In this document: piece after piece, positions 17,615 through 27,764 of the stretch
Layout of the letters: the number at the start of each line of letters is the position of its first letter
How positions within the stretch are numbered: position 1 is the first letter of the stretch
Position numbers and translations under genes: made by a program
The notes under the pieces: model-generated
Database searches by the model: none
Told to the model about the DNA's origin: nothing
What the model saw: only the letters and a program-made list of their open reading frames with translations
From: Nocardioides sp. zg-1228
GTDB lineage: Bacteria > Actinomycetota > Actinomycetes > Propionibacteriales > Nocardioidaceae
DNA length: 64,000 bases
Assembly: GCF_017086465.1 (NCBI RefSeq)
Contig: NZ_CP070961.1
Coordinates: 3,348,001 to 3,412,000, forward strand
Direction: 5' to 3'

Positions 17615-18200
17615 TCACGGTGAGCGACTCGCGCAGTCGCATGAGGGCGTATTCGGTGATCTTCACGAGCGCGCCCTTGGCCTGCTCGCGGTCGCGGGCG
17701 TCGAGGCTGATGATCGGCACGTCCGCGGGCAGGGCCAGCGCCGCGGCGATCTCCTCGGTGGGGTAGCGCGGGACGCCGTCGAACTCGTTGACGGCCACGA
17801 TGAACGGGATGCCCTTGGACTCGAAGTAGTCGAGCGGGGAGAACGACTCATCGAGGCGAGCCACGTCGACCAGCACGATCGCGCCGATCGCGCCGCGGCA
17901 CAGGTCGTCCCACATGAACCAGAAGCGGCGCTGCCCCGGCGTGCCGAACAGGTAGAGGACGAGGTCCTCGGCCAGGGTCAGGCGGCCGAAGTCCATCGCG
18001 ACGGTCGTGGTGGCCTTGGTGGGCACCGCGGCGAGGTCGTCGACGCCCTCCGACTCGTTGGTGACGAGTGCCTCGGTGCGCAGCGGGTCGATCTCCGAGA
18101 CCGCGCCGACGAGCGTCGACTTGCCGACCCCGAAGCCGCCGGCGATGACGATCTTCGTCGACGCAGCCGCCCGCTGTGCCTTAGTAGTTTCGAAGTCCAC
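17604..18200 (-). CDS. cvnD: Conservon GTP-binding protein CvnD
   Basis: Small Ras-like GTPase of the actinobacterial conservon (Cvn) systems. The P-loop GGFGVGKST is at residues 21-29, GTPGQRRF is the switch II region, and VAVNEFDG occupies the NKxD position. The GTG at 18200 is preferred because an AAAGGA site lies 6 bases upstream; this leaves a 20-base overlap with cvnC. CvnD is the nucleotide switch of the membrane-associated Cvn complex with CvnA, B and C. Confidence 0.92.
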   Translation of the reverse strand: MDFETTKAQRAAASTKIVIAGGFGVGKSTLVGAVSEIDPLRTEALVTNESEGVDDLAAVPTKATTTVAMDFGRLTLAEDLVLYLFGTPGQRRFWFMWDDLCRGAIGAIVLVDVARLDESFSPLDYFESKGIPFIVAVNEFDGVPRYPTEEIAAALALPADVPIISLDARDREQAKGALVKITEYALMRLRESLTVNAN

Positions 18201-18549
18201 GGAGGGTCCTTTCGATGAGCTCGAGACGCTCATCTGTCGACGTGCTGTCGGTGATGGTGGCCTGGATGCGGACCAGGCCCTGCTCGATCAGGTCGCCCAG
18301 CAGCACCCGGGTGACGCCGATCGGCATCTTGGTCAGAGCCGACACCTCGGCCACGGAGCGCCGGTCGCAGACCTCGAGGACCTGCGCAGCCGACGGTGAC
18401 AGCACCGGGGCCTCCACCCCTGCCTGCAGGCGGAGCGTGGCCTCCATGGCCAGCTCGACCTTGGCGGCCGTCCTGCCTGCGGTGAGGGTGTAGGACCGGA
18501 TCAACCGGGGGCGGTAGCCCTCGGCGTCCGGGTCGTCTGGAGGCGTCAC
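18181..18549 (-). CDS. cvnC: Conservon DUF742 protein CvnC
   Basis: DUF742 protein of 122 residues with the typical RPRLIRSYTLTAGRT start and a winged-helix-like C-terminal half (AAQVLEVCDRRSVAEVSALTKMPIGVTRVLLGDLIEQG). GTG start at 18549, 13 bases after cvnB. In characterised conservons this subunit bridges the Roadblock protein and the GTPase. Confidence 0.92.
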   Translation of the reverse strand: MTPPDDPDAEGYRPRLIRSYTLTAGRTAAKVELAMEATLRLQAGVEAPVLSPSAAQVLEVCDRRSVAEVSALTKMPIGVTRVLLGDLIEQGLVRIQATITDSTSTDERLELIERTLRGLRNY

Positions 18550-18562
18550 GGCACGAGCCCGC

Positions 18563-19000
18563 TCAGCCGCCCGTACCGACGCGGGCCTGGGCCTCGACGG
18601 TACGTCCCACGCGGTCCACCAGCAGGGCCATCTCGTAGCCCACCTGGCCGATGTCGGCCTGCTCGGTCGTCAGCACGGTGAGGTTGGACCCGTCGCCGAC
18701 GCTCATCAGCATCAGGAAGCCCATCTCCATCTCGACGATGGTCTGCATCACCGACCCGCCCTCGAAGAGCCGGGCCGCGCCCACCGCAAGGCTGGCGAGG
18801 CCCGACGAGACGGCCGCGACCTGCTCGGCGCGCTCGCCCGGGATGCTGGTGCTGGAGGCCATCAGGAGACCGTCGGCGGACACGAGGATCGCGTGCGCCG
18901 CGTCGGGCACGTCGTCGACGAATCGCGACATCACCCAGTCGAGGTCTCGGTCGTCACCAGCCGTGCTGGCGGCGGGGGCAGCGGAGGTGTCGTGAGTCAT
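18563..19000 (-). CDS. cvnB: Conservon Roadblock/LC7 protein CvnB
   Basis: Roadblock/LC7-fold protein of 145 residues: [31 protein letters not shown], then [15 protein letters not shown] and [18 protein letters not shown]. It acts as a regulatory partner of the small GTPase. The start codon overlaps the cvnA stop codon (ATGA), showing translational coupling. Confidence 0.93.
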   Translation of the reverse strand: MTHDTSAAPAASTAGDDRDLDWVMSRFVDDVPDAAHAILVSADGLLMASSTSIPGERAEQVAAVSSGLASLAVGAARLFEGGSVMQTIVEMEMGFLMLMSVGDGSNLTVLTTEQADIGQVGYEMALLVDRVGRTVEAQARVGTGG

Positions 19001-22000
19001 GAGGGTCCTGCTTCCGTGTGCTGGGTGGAACTCTGGGCTGCGCGTCGCCCGCGGGAGACTCCCGCGGTGTGGGCCTGGAGGCGCCGGCGGATCGCTTCGG
19101 GGTCGCGCGTCTTGGCGGCCGTGGGGGGCGTCACGCTTCCGGGGACGAGGCGCTCGCCGGGTGCGCGTCGCGGAAGGCCGGCGGGTGTCGACTCGGCGAC
19201 CGGAGCCGGCTCGGTGACCTGCTCGGCGAGCTCCCAGCCGCGGTCGACCTCGGTCTGGTGCCACTCGCCCTCGCCGGCACCGGCCAGCCAGCCCGAGCGC
19301 ATCGACTTGAAGATGGGCGACTCGCCGCCGGATCGGGCCGGCTCGGCGCCGCGGGTCGGCAGGCCGAGGCCGCCGCCGATCGGGTGGCCGTCGGCGGTGT
19401 GGCCGTCGGCTCGGTGCCCGTTGGCGCGGTGGTCGGCGCCCTCGGTGAGGAGCGCGGCCGCGTCGTAGGGCGCCACCGGCTCGGGCTCCGGCTCCGCGAC
19501 CGGCTGCCGCCGGGCGGGCGTGCCCAGGCCGAGCGGGTCGTCCGCGTCGACCTCCACCTCGCGGTGGTGCGCGACCAGGGCAGCGGGTGCCGGGTCGGCC
19601 GAGTAGGGCTCGGCGGGGGTGGGCTCGGCCGCGAACGGCTCGGCGGCGAACGGGTCGGCCGAGTACGGCTCGACGGGGGCAGGGTCGGCCGCGAACGGCT
19701 CGGCGGCGGACGGCCCAGGGTCGGACCGCTCGGGGGCGAACGGGTCGTCGAACGCGCCGGCGGGGAGCGGGTCGGACAGCGGGTCGTGCGCCCGGGGGTG
19801 CTCGACCGGTTGCTCGCCCGCGATGTCGGCGGAGGTCTCGTCCTGCGCGGAGGTGTCCGCAGAGGACGCCGCCGGCGCCTCGAAGTGCGCCGCCTGCTCG
19901 GCCTGCGCCCGCTGGCGCGAGGCGAGGGCGGTGATCGGGACGACGCGCGCGACACGCTCGGCGCGCTCGGCGGGGGAGCTCCCGGCGGCGGCCGCGTCGG
20001 GCTTCGCGCCGGAGGGCTCGGGACGCTTGCCGAAGAGCGGTCCGGTGGCGCCCGAGGTCTCAGGGGGCGTGAACGCGTCCGCGCCGGTGAGCGGCATGTT
20101 GGCGCCGGGGGCGCGGCGCGGGAGCAGGGTGCCGAGCGGCGGTCGGTCGGGAGTCGGCTCGGACGAGGCGGACGCAGCCGGGGCGGACGCAGCCGGGGCG
20201 GGGGTGGGAGCAGGCGCTGGGCTGGCAGCGGGGGCGGCAGCGGGAGTGGGCGCCGGGGTGGCAGCGGCGTCGGTCCCAGCGGACGTCGTACCCGTCGCGA
20301 CGGGCTCCAGGTCGGCCTCGGCCCTGGCGGCCCTGGCTGCGGCCTTGGCCTCGGCGGCGGCGGCGCGCTCGGCGGCCTTGGCCTCGGCCTTCTCAGCGCG
20401 GGCCCGGTTGCGCGCCTCGCGCTTGGACAGAGCCGGGGCGTCGCCGGCCGCGGCGCCGACGAGGTCCGCGCCGACCCTCGGCGAGGGGGCGGTGCTGCTC
20501 GCCTCGGCCGTGGGCGCCGGGGCGCCCGCCGGTGCCAGGTCGGGCAGGATCGACAGCGGGAGGTGGACGGTGGCCGTCATGCCGCCGCCCGGGTTGCGGG
20601 CCAGGTGGGTCCGGATGCCGTGACGCTCGGCGAGGCGGGACACCACGAACAGGCCCATGCGGCGGGCCGTGTCGGGGGTGGCCTCGGCGCCGTGCTGCAG
20701 GTCGTTGTTGAGCTGCTCGAGCTCGGCGGGCGGCACGCCCAGGCCGGCGTCGGTGATCGTGATGCTCACCCCGTCGGGGCTCTCCTTGGCGGCCAGCCTG
20801 ACGGGCTCTGCCGGAGGCGAGAAGCTCAGCGCGTTGTCGACCAGCTCGGTGAGGAGGTGGACGACGTCGGCGGCGGCCTCGTCGCCCACGCGGGTGCCGA
20901 GGTTGGAGAGGATCTGCACGCGCTGGTAGTCCTGCACGCCGGAGGTCGCCGCCTGCAGCGCCTCGCCGACGGTCAGGCTGAACTGCCCGGCGGCCCGGTT
21001 GGGGGCGTCCGCCAGGATCAACAGCGAGTCGGCCGTGCGCCGCATCCGCGAGGCGAGGTGGTCGAGTCGGAACAGCGACTCGAGGCGCTTGGGGTCCTCC
21101 TCGTCGTGCTCGAGGCGCTCGATCTGCGCGAGCTGCTGGTTGACCAGGGAGGTCGAGCGGCGCGAGAGCGTGACGAACATGGCGTTGACGGTCTGGCGGA
21201 GCTGGGCCTCGCCGGACGCGAGGTGGATGGCCTGGCGGTGGAGGTCGTCGACCGCCCGGGCGACCTGGCCGACCTCCTCGTCGGTGTGGACGTCGATGGG
21301 CCGGATCGGCTCGGGCTCCTGGCCGGCGCGGATGCGGGAGACCGCGTCGGGAAGGCGGTGGCGGGCCACGGCCAGCGCACCGTCGCGGACCCTGCCGATC
21401 GGGTCGAGGAGGCTGTGGGCGATGAAGAACGCGAGCGCGATCGCCGCGGCGAGGGCCAGGAGGGTGAGCACGGCGCCGACGAACGCGTTGCGCTGCGCGG
21501 CTCCGGCCGCGTCGTCGAGGGTCGCGGTGACCCCGCTGACGAGGCTCTCGGTGATCGCGTCGTAGGGGGCGTACGCGTCACGGCCGTCGAGGTCGGTGGC
21601 GGCGTCGTCGCGGATCTGGCCGGCGTGGCGGGTGTTCTGCGTGCGAAGGAGGGCGGTCTGGTCCTTCACGCCCTCCACCGACCCGGCGAGACGGTCGATG
21701 GCCGCGGCCTCGACGCCGATCTCGGAGAAGAGCTCCTGCGAGCTCGACTGGGACAACGTGGTCGCGAGCAGGCCCTGCTGCAGCGCGAGTGACAGCCGCC
21801 CGCTCATCGCCTGCGAGAGCTGCTCGAGGCGCGGCTCGGGCGTCTCCTGCGCGGCGTTCACGCTGGTGATGAGCTGCGAGACGCTGGACTCGAGCTGCCG
21901 GACGAGCGCGATCCAGGTGGCCGGGCCGAGCGTCTCGGCACCCTCGCCGCGCATCGCCTGGCTGAGGTCGAGCAGGGCGTTGACGTGGGCGGCCTGCAGC

Positions 22001-22350
22001 TCGTCGAGGTCGGCCTCGTCACGGGCGCGCACCAGCGCCTCGGCGTTCTCGGAGATGTCGCTGATGGAGTCGATCAGGTCGCCCTGGCTGGCAGCGCTGT
22101 CGGACTGTGCGGCCACCATCGCGGTCTCGGACGCGGTGAGGTAGTCGATCGCGGGCTGGATGACGGTCACCTGCTGCGCGCTGCGCGCAGCCTGACGCGA
22201 GTCGCCGTAGTCGCCGGTGACCCGCAGGCCGCTGAGCAGGGCCGCGAGCAGCAGCGGGATCGCGAGGGCCAGGGCCATCTTCCGGCCGAGCGGCCAACCG
22301 GCGACCGAGTGGCCCACACCCTTCCGGGTCTGGGCTGCGTCCTGAGTCAT
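18997..22350 (-). CDS. cvnA: Conservon histidine-kinase-like sensor CvnA
   Basis: Large membrane sensor of 1117 residues from the ATG at 22350. It has one span at about residues 23-42 and a nitrate/methyl-accepting-like extracytoplasmic helical region of about 260 residues. A second span follows ([23 protein letters not shown]), then HAMP, a dimerisation region with [17 protein letters not shown], and a GHKL ATPase ([21 protein letters not shown]). The remaining 500 residues are low-complexity Ala/Pro/Glu, including repeats of the EPFAAEP and DPFAAEP kind and an Ala/Lys/Glu helical stretch. Such tails are usual in CvnA, although this one is long. Confidence 0.92.
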   Translation of the reverse strand: MTQDAAQTRKGVGHSVAGWPLGRKMALALAIPLLLAALLSGLRVTGDYGDSRQAARSAQQVTVIQPAIDYLTASETAMVAAQSDSAASQGDLIDSISDISENAEALVRARDEADLDELQAAHVNALLDLSQAMRGEGAETLGPATWIALVRQLESSVSQLITSVNAAQETPEPRLEQLSQAMSGRLSLALQQGLLATTLSQSSSQELFSEIGVEAAAIDRLAGSVEGVKDQTALLRTQNTRHAGQIRDDAATDLDGRDAYAPYDAITESLVSGVTATLDDAAGAAQRNAFVGAVLTLLALAAAIALAFFIAHSLLDPIGRVRDGALAVARHRLPDAVSRIRAGQEPEPIRPIDVHTDEEVGQVARAVDDLHRQAIHLASGEAQLRQTVNAMFVTLSRRSTSLVNQQLAQIERLEHDEEDPKRLESLFRLDHLASRMRRTADSLLILADAPNRAAGQFSLTVGEALQAATSGVQDYQRVQILSNLGTRVGDEAAADVVHLLTELVDNALSFSPPAEPVRLAAKESPDGVSITITDAGLGVPPAELEQLNNDLQHGAEATPDTARRMGLFVVSRLAERHGIRTHLARNPGGGMTATVHLPLSILPDLAPAGAPAPTAEASSTAPSPRVGADLVGAAAGDAPALSKREARNRARAEKAEAKAAERAAAAEAKAAARAARAEADLEPVATGTTSAGTDAAATPAPTPAAAPAASPAPAPTPAPAASAPAASASSEPTPDRPPLGTLLPRRAPGANMPLTGADAFTPPETSGATGPLFGKRPEPSGAKPDAAAAGSSPAERAERVARVVPITALASRQRAQAEQAAHFEAPAASSADTSAQDETSADIAGEQPVEHPRAHDPLSDPLPAGAFDDPFAPERSDPGPSAAEPFAADPAPVEPYSADPFAAEPFAAEPTPAEPYSADPAPAALVAHHREVEVDADDPLGLGTPARRQPVAEPEPEPVAPYDAAALLTEGADHRANGHRADGHTADGHPIGGGLGLPTRGAEPARSGGESPIFKSMRSGWLAGAGEGEWHQTEVDRGWELAEQVTEPAPVAESTPAGLPRRAPGERLVPGSVTPPTAAKTRDPEAIRRRLQAHTAGVSRGRRAAQSSTQHTEAGPS

Positions 22351-22692
22351 GTGTGCCTCGCCTGTGTGAGCCCTACGTCGAAGTCGAGAACGCACCGGCA
22401 TGACCGGCGCAGGCTCAACCTAAGGAGTTCGGCGACATTCCGTGGCGTTTTCGCAGAACCAGGGTCGCGGGGGTGTATGGGAGCCGTGAGAGGCACAGCC
22501 CGTCCACCGTCGACCGGGATCGCGAGACGCACCGTGGTGGAGCCTCACCGACCCGGTCGACGCGTCCGAGATGCACCGCGACGACCGGCCAGATCCTCGC
22601 CCAGCGGCAGGAGAACCGCAACCCTTTCCTCACCCGTCAACGGCGGGCGCCCGCGGCCCGGTGCGGCGATCCCGTCCGCGGCGTGGGGCGCG
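22351..22692. other. Upstream region of the conservon, no gene seen
   Basis: A gap of 342 bases between the conservon start and the 3' end of the AIM24-like gene. It should hold the cvnA promoter on the minus strand and the end of the AIM24 transcript. No convincing open frame, hairpin or known operator was recognised. Confidence 0.5.
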
Positions 22693-23376
22693 TCAGCCGC
22701 CGGAGCCGTGGTTGTGGGGCGGGACGACCGGGCCCTCCGAGGGCTGGACGACGACGAAGCCCGGGCCCTGGAAGGCGTACTGGAACGCCTCGCCCGTGCC
22801 GCCGCGCACCAGTGAGCGCACGTTCATCGAGCTGACGACCTGCGGGACCAGGCTGGCGGACCAGCACACCGCGGCGTTGACGTCGACGTAGGTCGGGGAC
22901 TGCGAGCAGTCGAGGATCAGCGGCTGCCCGTCGCTGGTCAGCGCGACGGTGCCCGCACCCTGGATGAGCGTGTTGAACATCCCGCCACTCATCATCCCGG
23001 CACCCTTGACGCGATGGACGTCGTAGTCGAGCGTGGCGTCCATCGCGAGCAGCGAGGTGCCGTTGACCGAGAGCCCGTCGCCCTCCAGGTGCACCAGGAA
23101 GATGTCCTTGGCGCTGTCGGCGAAGAACACCTCGCCCTGTCCCGACACTGTCATCAGCGGCGTGTCCTCGGTCGTCACCAGCCGGCGCATCATCTTGCCG
23201 AGCGACCCGGCCGACTTGTGCTCGAAGGTCACCTGCCCCTGGTAGGCGACCATCGAGCCCTTGGCGGCCAGCACCGGCTCGCCCAGCACCGCCCGCAGCG
23301 TCTTGCGGTGGTGCAGGCTGAAGCGCTCCGTGGTCGCGTTCTCCTGGTTGGTCTGGTCGAAGAGCTCGCTGCGCAT
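22693..23376 (-). CDS. AIM24 family protein
   Basis: Protein of 227 residues with the all-beta AIM24 fold: VLAAKGSMVAYQGQVTF, then GKMMRRLVTTEDTPLMTVSG and GEVFFADSAKDIFLVHLEGD. A short His/Gly tail (PPHNHGSGG) ends the chain. Bacterial AIM24 proteins are cytosolic and of unsettled function, often near TerD-type or stress genes. Single gene, ATG start, with no clear operon partner. Confidence 0.88.
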   Translation of the reverse strand: MRSELFDQTNQENATTERFSLHHRKTLRAVLGEPVLAAKGSMVAYQGQVTFEHKSAGSLGKMMRRLVTTEDTPLMTVSGQGEVFFADSAKDIFLVHLEGDGLSVNGTSLLAMDATLDYDVHRVKGAGMMSGGMFNTLIQGAGTVALTSDGQPLILDCSQSPTYVDVNAAVCWSASLVPQVVSSMNVRSLVRGGTGEAFQYAFQGPGFVVVQPSEGPVVPPHNHGSGG

Positions 23377-23499
23377 CGTTCCCCCGGCGTTCGAGATGGT
23401 GGTCGGCGGCCGCTCCCGGTCGCCTCGCGAGGCACCCTACCGACAGCCGCGGCGAGGCCCCGGCACATCCGACCGCGCTCCGCGGCGCCGCCCCACCTC

Positions 23500-24060
23500 T
23501 CAGGAGCGGACGTGCATCCGCTCGCCCTGCGGCCCGAAGATCGCGAGCACCTCGGCCGGCGTCGGACCGGGGTTGCCGATCCAGTGGGGCGTACGGGTGT
23601 CGAACTCCACCACCTCGCCGGGCTCGAGCAGCATGTCGCGGGTGCCGAGCACCAGGCGCACCCGGCCGCTGAGGATGTAGAGCCACTCGTAGCCCTCGTG
23701 GGTCTGCAGGGTCGGGCGGGGGTCGCGCTCGACCGGCAACACCATCTTGAACGACTGCAGCCCGCCGGGTCGGCGGGTGAGTGAGATGAATGTGCGGCCG
23801 TGGCGCACGACGGGCTTCGAGCGGATGCGCGGGTCACCGGTCTCGGGCGCGTCCACCAGCTCGTCGAGCGCGACGCGGTGGGCGCGCGCGAGCGGCAGCA
23901 GCAGCTCGAGGGTGGGCTTGCGCTGGCCGGACTCGAGCCGCGACAGCGTGCTCACCGAGATGCCGGTCTCCTCCGCGAGGTCGCTCAGGGTCGCCTCGCG
24001 CTCGAGCCGCAGCTGGCGCAGCCGGGTGCCCACGCCCCGCAGCACCGCCTCGTCGCCCAT
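23500..24060 (-). CDS. Xre-type regulator with cupin sensor domain
   Basis: Transcriptional regulator of 186 residues from the ATG at 24060. The N-terminal helix-turn-helix LRLEREATLSDLAEETGISVSTLSRLESG is followed by a C-terminal cupin_2 barrel (LQTHEGYEWLYILSGRVRLVLG, then LEPGEVVEFDTRTPHWIGN). This arrangement is typical of ligand-responsive repressors. It is divergent from the TrxB-like/methyltransferase fusion gene across a 66-base gap that contains an inverted repeat, so it probably controls both genes. Confidence 0.9.
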   Translation of the reverse strand: MGDEAVLRGVGTRLRQLRLEREATLSDLAEETGISVSTLSRLESGQRKPTLELLLPLARAHRVALDELVDAPETGDPRIRSKPVVRHGRTFISLTRRPGGLQSFKMVLPVERDPRPTLQTHEGYEWLYILSGRVRLVLGTRDMLLEPGEVVEFDTRTPHWIGNPGPTPAEVLAIFGPQGERMHVRS

Positions 24061-24069
24061 GCCGCGATT

Positions 24070-24084
24070 TTGCCACTTCGGCAA
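24070..24084. promoter_or_regulatory. Candidate operator for the Xre-cupin regulator
   Basis: The inverted repeat TTGCC-N5-GGCAA lies in the short divergent gap between the regulator and the fusion gene. It is AT-richer than its surroundings and only 10 bases from the regulator's start codon. Assignment to this regulator rests on position. Confidence 0.5.
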
Positions 24085-24126
24085 GGATGTTTGTCAAACC
24101 GGCCGTCGGCGGCGCATGCTCGCCGC

Positions 24127-25695
24127 ATGAGCGAGAACGAGAGGTACGACGTGGTGGTCGTCGGCGGCGGCGTCGCCGGCCTGAGCGGCGCGATGGCGCT
24201 GGGCCGGTCGAGGCGGTCCGTCCTGGTCGTCGACGCGGGCGAGCCGCGCAACGCCCCCGCCGGCCACGCCCACAACTACCTGGGGCGCGAGGGCGTCGCG
24301 CCGCTGGAGCTGCTCGGGGACGGCCGCGCCGAGGTCGCGGCCTACGGCGTCGAGGTGCTCGCCGACCGCGTGGTCGGCGTGTCCGGCGAGGCCGACGCCT
24401 TCCTGGTCACCACCGAGGGCGGACGGCGCTACGGCGCCCGCCGGGTGCTGGTCACGGGCGGGATGGTCGACGAGCTGCCCGACGTGCCGGGGCTGGCGCA
24501 GCGGTGGGGCCGCGACGTGCTGCACTGCCCCTACTGCCACGGCTGGGAGGTGCGCGACAGGCCGCTGGCGATCCTCGCGACCTCGCCGATGGCCGGCCAC
24601 CAGGGCCTGCTGTTCGGCCAGCTCTCCGCCGACGTCGTGATGATCGTGCACGACGGCGTCGAGCTGGCCGACGACGAGCTGGAGAGGCTGGGCGCGATCG
24701 GCGTACGGGTCGAGCACGGCACGCCGCGGGAGGTCGTCACCGACGGCGAGCGGCTCGTCGGGCTGCGCCTGGCCGACGGCTCGGTGCTCGAGCGGGAGGC
24801 GATCGTGGTGGCGTCGCGGCCGCACGTGCGTGCCGACCACCTCGCCCCGCTCGGCATCGAGCCGCAGCCCGTCGAGATGGGTGGCGCCGTCCTGGGGTCC
24901 GTGATCGGTGTGGAGCCCAACGGCGCCACGACGGTTCCCGGCGTCTTCGCCGCCGGCAACGCCACCGACATCTCGATGACGCTGATGGCCTCGGCGGCCC
25001 ACGGCACCCGCGTCGGTGCGTGGATCAACGGCGACCTCGCGGCCGCGGACGCTGCTCGCGCGGTCGAGGCGCGACGGGCGGGGATGTTCGAGCGCCCGGC
25101 GTGGGAGGACCGCTACGCCGGCGAGCGCGTGTGGAGCGGTCGGGTCAACGCCCAGCTGGAGGCCGAGGTCGCCTCGCTGGCGCCGGCCCGCGCACTCGAC
25201 GTCGGGTGCGGCGAGGGCGGCGACGCCGTCTGGCTGGCACGGCAGGGGTGGGACGTCACCGCCATCGACTTCGCCGACGCCGCGCTGGCCCGCACGTCCG
25301 AGCACGCCGCGCAGGCCGGCGTCGGCGAGCGGGTCGCCACCCGCCGCGTCGACGTCCGCACCTTCGACGCGGCGGGCGAGACGTGGGACCTGGTCTCCTC
25401 GCAGTTCATGCACCTGCCGGACGGCGCGATGCCCGAGCTCGTACGACGCCTCGCCGCCGCGGTCGCGCCGGGCGGCACGCTGCTGGTCGTCGGGCACCAC
25501 CCCGGCGACCGGGCCACCGGCATGAGGCACGGCCACCACTCGTTCCTCTTCACCCCCGAGTCGCTGCTGCCGGGCCTTCCGGACGGCTTCGTGGTCGAGA
25601 CGTGCGAGACCCGCTCCCGCACCCAGGCGCACCCCGGGTCGGGGGAGCAGATCGCCGTCAGCGACTCCGTGCTCCGGGCGCGGCGGGTCGGCTGA
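24127..25695 (+). CDS. Thioredoxin-reductase-like oxidoreductase fused to a methyltransferase
   Basis: Two-domain protein of 522 residues. Residues 1-305 are an FAD/NAD(P) disulphide reductase of the TrxB type: FAD motif VVVGGGVAGLSGAMALGRS, redox motif CPYCHGWE (two Cys) and the C-terminal FAD motif GVFAAGNATD. Residues 330-522 form a class I SAM methyltransferase: motif I ALDVGCGEGGDAVWLA, then VTAIDFADAAL and GGTLLVVGHHPGD. The TrxB half lacks the long second NADPH-binding GxGxxA signature seen in true thioredoxin reductases. No intervening stop or frame change is present. Substrates are unknown; a thiol- or metalloid-modifying role is possible but speculative. Confidence 0.88.
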   Translation: MSENERYDVVVVGGGVAGLSGAMALGRSRRSVLVVDAGEPRNAPAGHAHNYLGREGVAPLELLGDGRAEVAAYGVEVLADRVVGVSGEADAFLVTTEGGRRYGARRVLVTGGMVDELPDVPGLAQRWGRDVLHCPYCHGWEVRDRPLAILATSPMAGHQGLLFGQLSADVVMIVHDGVELADDELERLGAIGVRVEHGTPREVVTDGERLVGLRLADGSVLEREAIVVASRPHVRADHLAPLGIEPQPVEMGGAVLGSVIGVEPNGATTVPGVFAAGNATDISMTLMASAAHGTRVGAWINGDLAAADAARAVEARRAGMFERPAWEDRYAGERVWSGRVNAQLEAEVASLAPARALDVGCGEGGDAVWLARQGWDVTAIDFADAALARTSEHAAQAGVGERVATRRVDVRTFDAAGETWDLVSSQFMHLPDGAMPELVRRLAAAVAPGGTLLVVGHHPGDRATGMRHGHHSFLFTPESLLPGLPDGFVVETCETRSRTQAHPGSGEQIAVSDSVLRARRVG

Positions 25696-25706
25696 GGCCC
25701 GCCGGG

Positions 25707-26225
25707 TCAGGGCAGGTCGAGCCTCGCCAGCACCATCGCGGCGAGCCGGTCGACCGGCAGCGCGGGGTCGATGTCCATCCCGTGCTCGTCGGGCTGCAGC
25801 GGCTCGAGGGTGTCGAGCTGCGACTCGAGCAGGCTCGGCGGCATGAAGTGGTCGCGGGCGCTCATCCGCTCGAGCAGCATGTGCTTGTCGCCGGTGCTGT
25901 GCACGAAGAAGGTGCCCTCGCCGCCGCGCCGCAGCACGTCGCGGTAGGCGCGGCGCAGGGCGCTGCAGGTGATGATCGTCGGCTCGCCGCGGGCGTCGCG
26001 CTCGGCGGTCCAGGCGGCCAGCGACTCCAGCCATCCCCAGCGGTCGGCGTCGGCCAGCGCGATCCCCTCGCGCATCTTGGCGACGTTCTCCGGGGGGTGG
26101 AAGTCGTCGCCCTCGGCGAACTCCCAGCCCAACCGCTCCTGCACCGCACGGCCCACCGTCGACTTCCCCGACCCGGAGACGCCCATGAAGACGAGGTGGC
26201 GAGGAGCCGCCTCGGACGCCGTCAT
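25707..26225 (-). CDS. gntK: Gluconokinase
   Basis: GntK/GntV-type gluconate kinase of 172 residues, phosphorylating gluconate to 6-phosphogluconate. P-loop MGVSGSGKSTVGRAV is near the N-terminus, with EGDDFHPPENVAKMREGIALADADRWGWL after it and TCSALRRAYRDVLR in the middle, all conserved in the family. The start overlaps the stop of the gluconate permease gene by 4 bases. Confidence 0.95.
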   Translation of the reverse strand: MTASEAAPRHLVFMGVSGSGKSTVGRAVQERLGWEFAEGDDFHPPENVAKMREGIALADADRWGWLESLAAWTAERDARGEPTIITCSALRRAYRDVLRRGGEGTFFVHSTGDKHMLLERMSARDHFMPPSLLESQLDTLEPLQPDEHGMDIDPALPVDRLAAMVLARLDLP

Positions 26226-27598
26226 CCGACGGCCCAGATGCCGAGGGCGAGCACGAAGATGCTCACGCCGAGCGTGGTCTCGAGCACCGTCCACGTCCTC
26301 AGCGTGGTCCGCACGTCCATCCCGAAGAAGCGGCCGACCAGCCAGAAGCCCGAGTCGTTGACGTGGGACAGGACGGTGGCGCCTGCGGCGATCGCCAGTA
26401 CGAGTGCCACGAGCTGCAGCGACGAGGGGTCGGCGTCGGCGACGCCGGCCGAGATCAACCCCGCGGTGGTGGTCAGGGCGACCGTGGCCGAGCCCTGCGC
26501 GACGCGGAGGGTGGTGGCGATCACGAAGGCCGAGACGATCAGCGGCAGCCCGATGTCGGCGAGCGAGTCCGAGAGCGCCTCGCCGATGCCGCTGTAGCGC
26601 AGCACGCCGCCGAACATCCCGCCCGCACCGGTGATGAGGATGATCGCGCAGATCGGGCCGAGCGACTCGTTGAGCAGGTGCTCGGTCTCGCCGCGCGAGT
26701 AGCGACGCACGGCCAGGGTGTAGGTCGCCACGAGCAGCGAGATGAGCAGCGCGACCGGGGTCTGCCCGGTGAAGATCAGCGCGTCGACGAGCACGCCGTC
26801 CTCGGCGATGGAGCCGTTGGTGCGCAGGGTGGTGAAGATCGTGTTGGCGGCGATGAGGAGCACCGGCAGCAGCAGGATGCCGAGCACGTGCGCGAAGCCG
26901 GGTGGGTTGGCGGTGTCGGCCTCGCGGCCGCCGGTGAGCACCGAGTCGTCGATCGGGACGTCCACCTTGCCGAGCCAGGCGGTGGTCACGACGTAGACGC
27001 CGACGATCCAGGCGACGACCGCCACCACGACACCGACCAGCAGGGTCAGACCGATGCTGGCGTCGATCTCGGTGGCAGCGGTGACCGGGCCCGGGTGGGG
27101 CGGCACGATCGCGTGCATCGCGGCGAACGCTCCCGCGGCCGGGAGGGCGTACATCAGCACCGAGCCGCCGAACCGCTTGGCGACCGAGAAGATGATCGGG
27201 AGGAACACCACGAGCCCGGCGTCGAAGAAGATCGGCATGCCGAACAACAGGGCGGCGACGCCCAGGGCGAGCGGGGCGCGCTTCTCCCCGAAGCGACTGA
27301 CCAACGTGTCGGCCAGCACCTGCGCGCCACCCGTCACCTCGAGGATCCGCCCGATCATCACGCCCAGCCCGACGAGCAGGGCGACGTTGCCGAGCGTGCT
27401 GCCGAAGGCGGCGATCGATATCGCTGGCACGTCCGCCAGGGGCACGCCGGCCGCGACCGCGGTGCCCAGGCTGACCAGCACCAGCGCCACGAAGGCGTGC
27501 ATGCGCAGGACGATGATCAGGAGCAGGAGCACGGCGACGGCGAGGGCGGCGATCGTCAGCAGCGTGCCCGCGCCGTAGGCAGGGGTCATGGTGTCCAC
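26222..27598 (-). CDS. gntP: Gluconate permease, GntP family
   Basis: Polytopic membrane protein of 458 residues with about 12-14 hydrophobic segments, the GntP signature region PIFFDAGLVVFLPIIFSVAKRFGGS, and AGATVLSHVNDSGFWLVGRFFGM near the C-terminus. Gluconate/H+ symport is inferred from family and from the coupled kinase gene. Upstream, a short GTGGGCG repeat (27612-27635) sits in the leader. No GntR-type regulator is adjacent. Confidence 0.94.
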   Translation of the reverse strand: MDTMTPAYGAGTLLTIAALAVAVLLLLIIVLRMHAFVALVLVSLGTAVAAGVPLADVPAISIAAFGSTLGNVALLVGLGVMIGRILEVTGGAQVLADTLVSRFGEKRAPLALGVAALLFGMPIFFDAGLVVFLPIIFSVAKRFGGSVLMYALPAAGAFAAMHAIVPPHPGPVTAATEIDASIGLTLLVGVVVAVVAWIVGVYVVTTAWLGKVDVPIDDSVLTGGREADTANPPGFAHVLGILLLPVLLIAANTIFTTLRTNGSIAEDGVLVDALIFTGQTPVALLISLLVATYTLAVRRYSRGETEHLLNESLGPICAIILITGAGGMFGGVLRYSGIGEALSDSLADIGLPLIVSAFVIATTLRVAQGSATVALTTTAGLISAGVADADPSSLQLVALVLAIAAGATVLSHVNDSGFWLVGRFFGMDVRTTLRTWTVLETTLGVSIFVLALGIWAVG

Positions 27599-27764
27599 GT
27601 GGGCCTCCGAGGTGGGCGGTGGGCGGTGGGCGGTGGGTCGGTCCAGAGTAGGACCTCGGGCGGGCCGTGGGCAGGCTCGCTGTTGGGCAAGGGTGCGTCA
27701 CGGTTCCGTCTAGGTGTCGTCAAGTGGGGTGTAACCGGGGGGACCGGGTGGGTAACGACCCGCA

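Noticed and set aside
18997..22350. Long plus-strand open frame through the conservon sensor gene
   Set aside because: It is Gly/Arg/Val-rich shadow coding. The minus strand has the transmembrane, HAMP and ATPase features and couples to cvnB.
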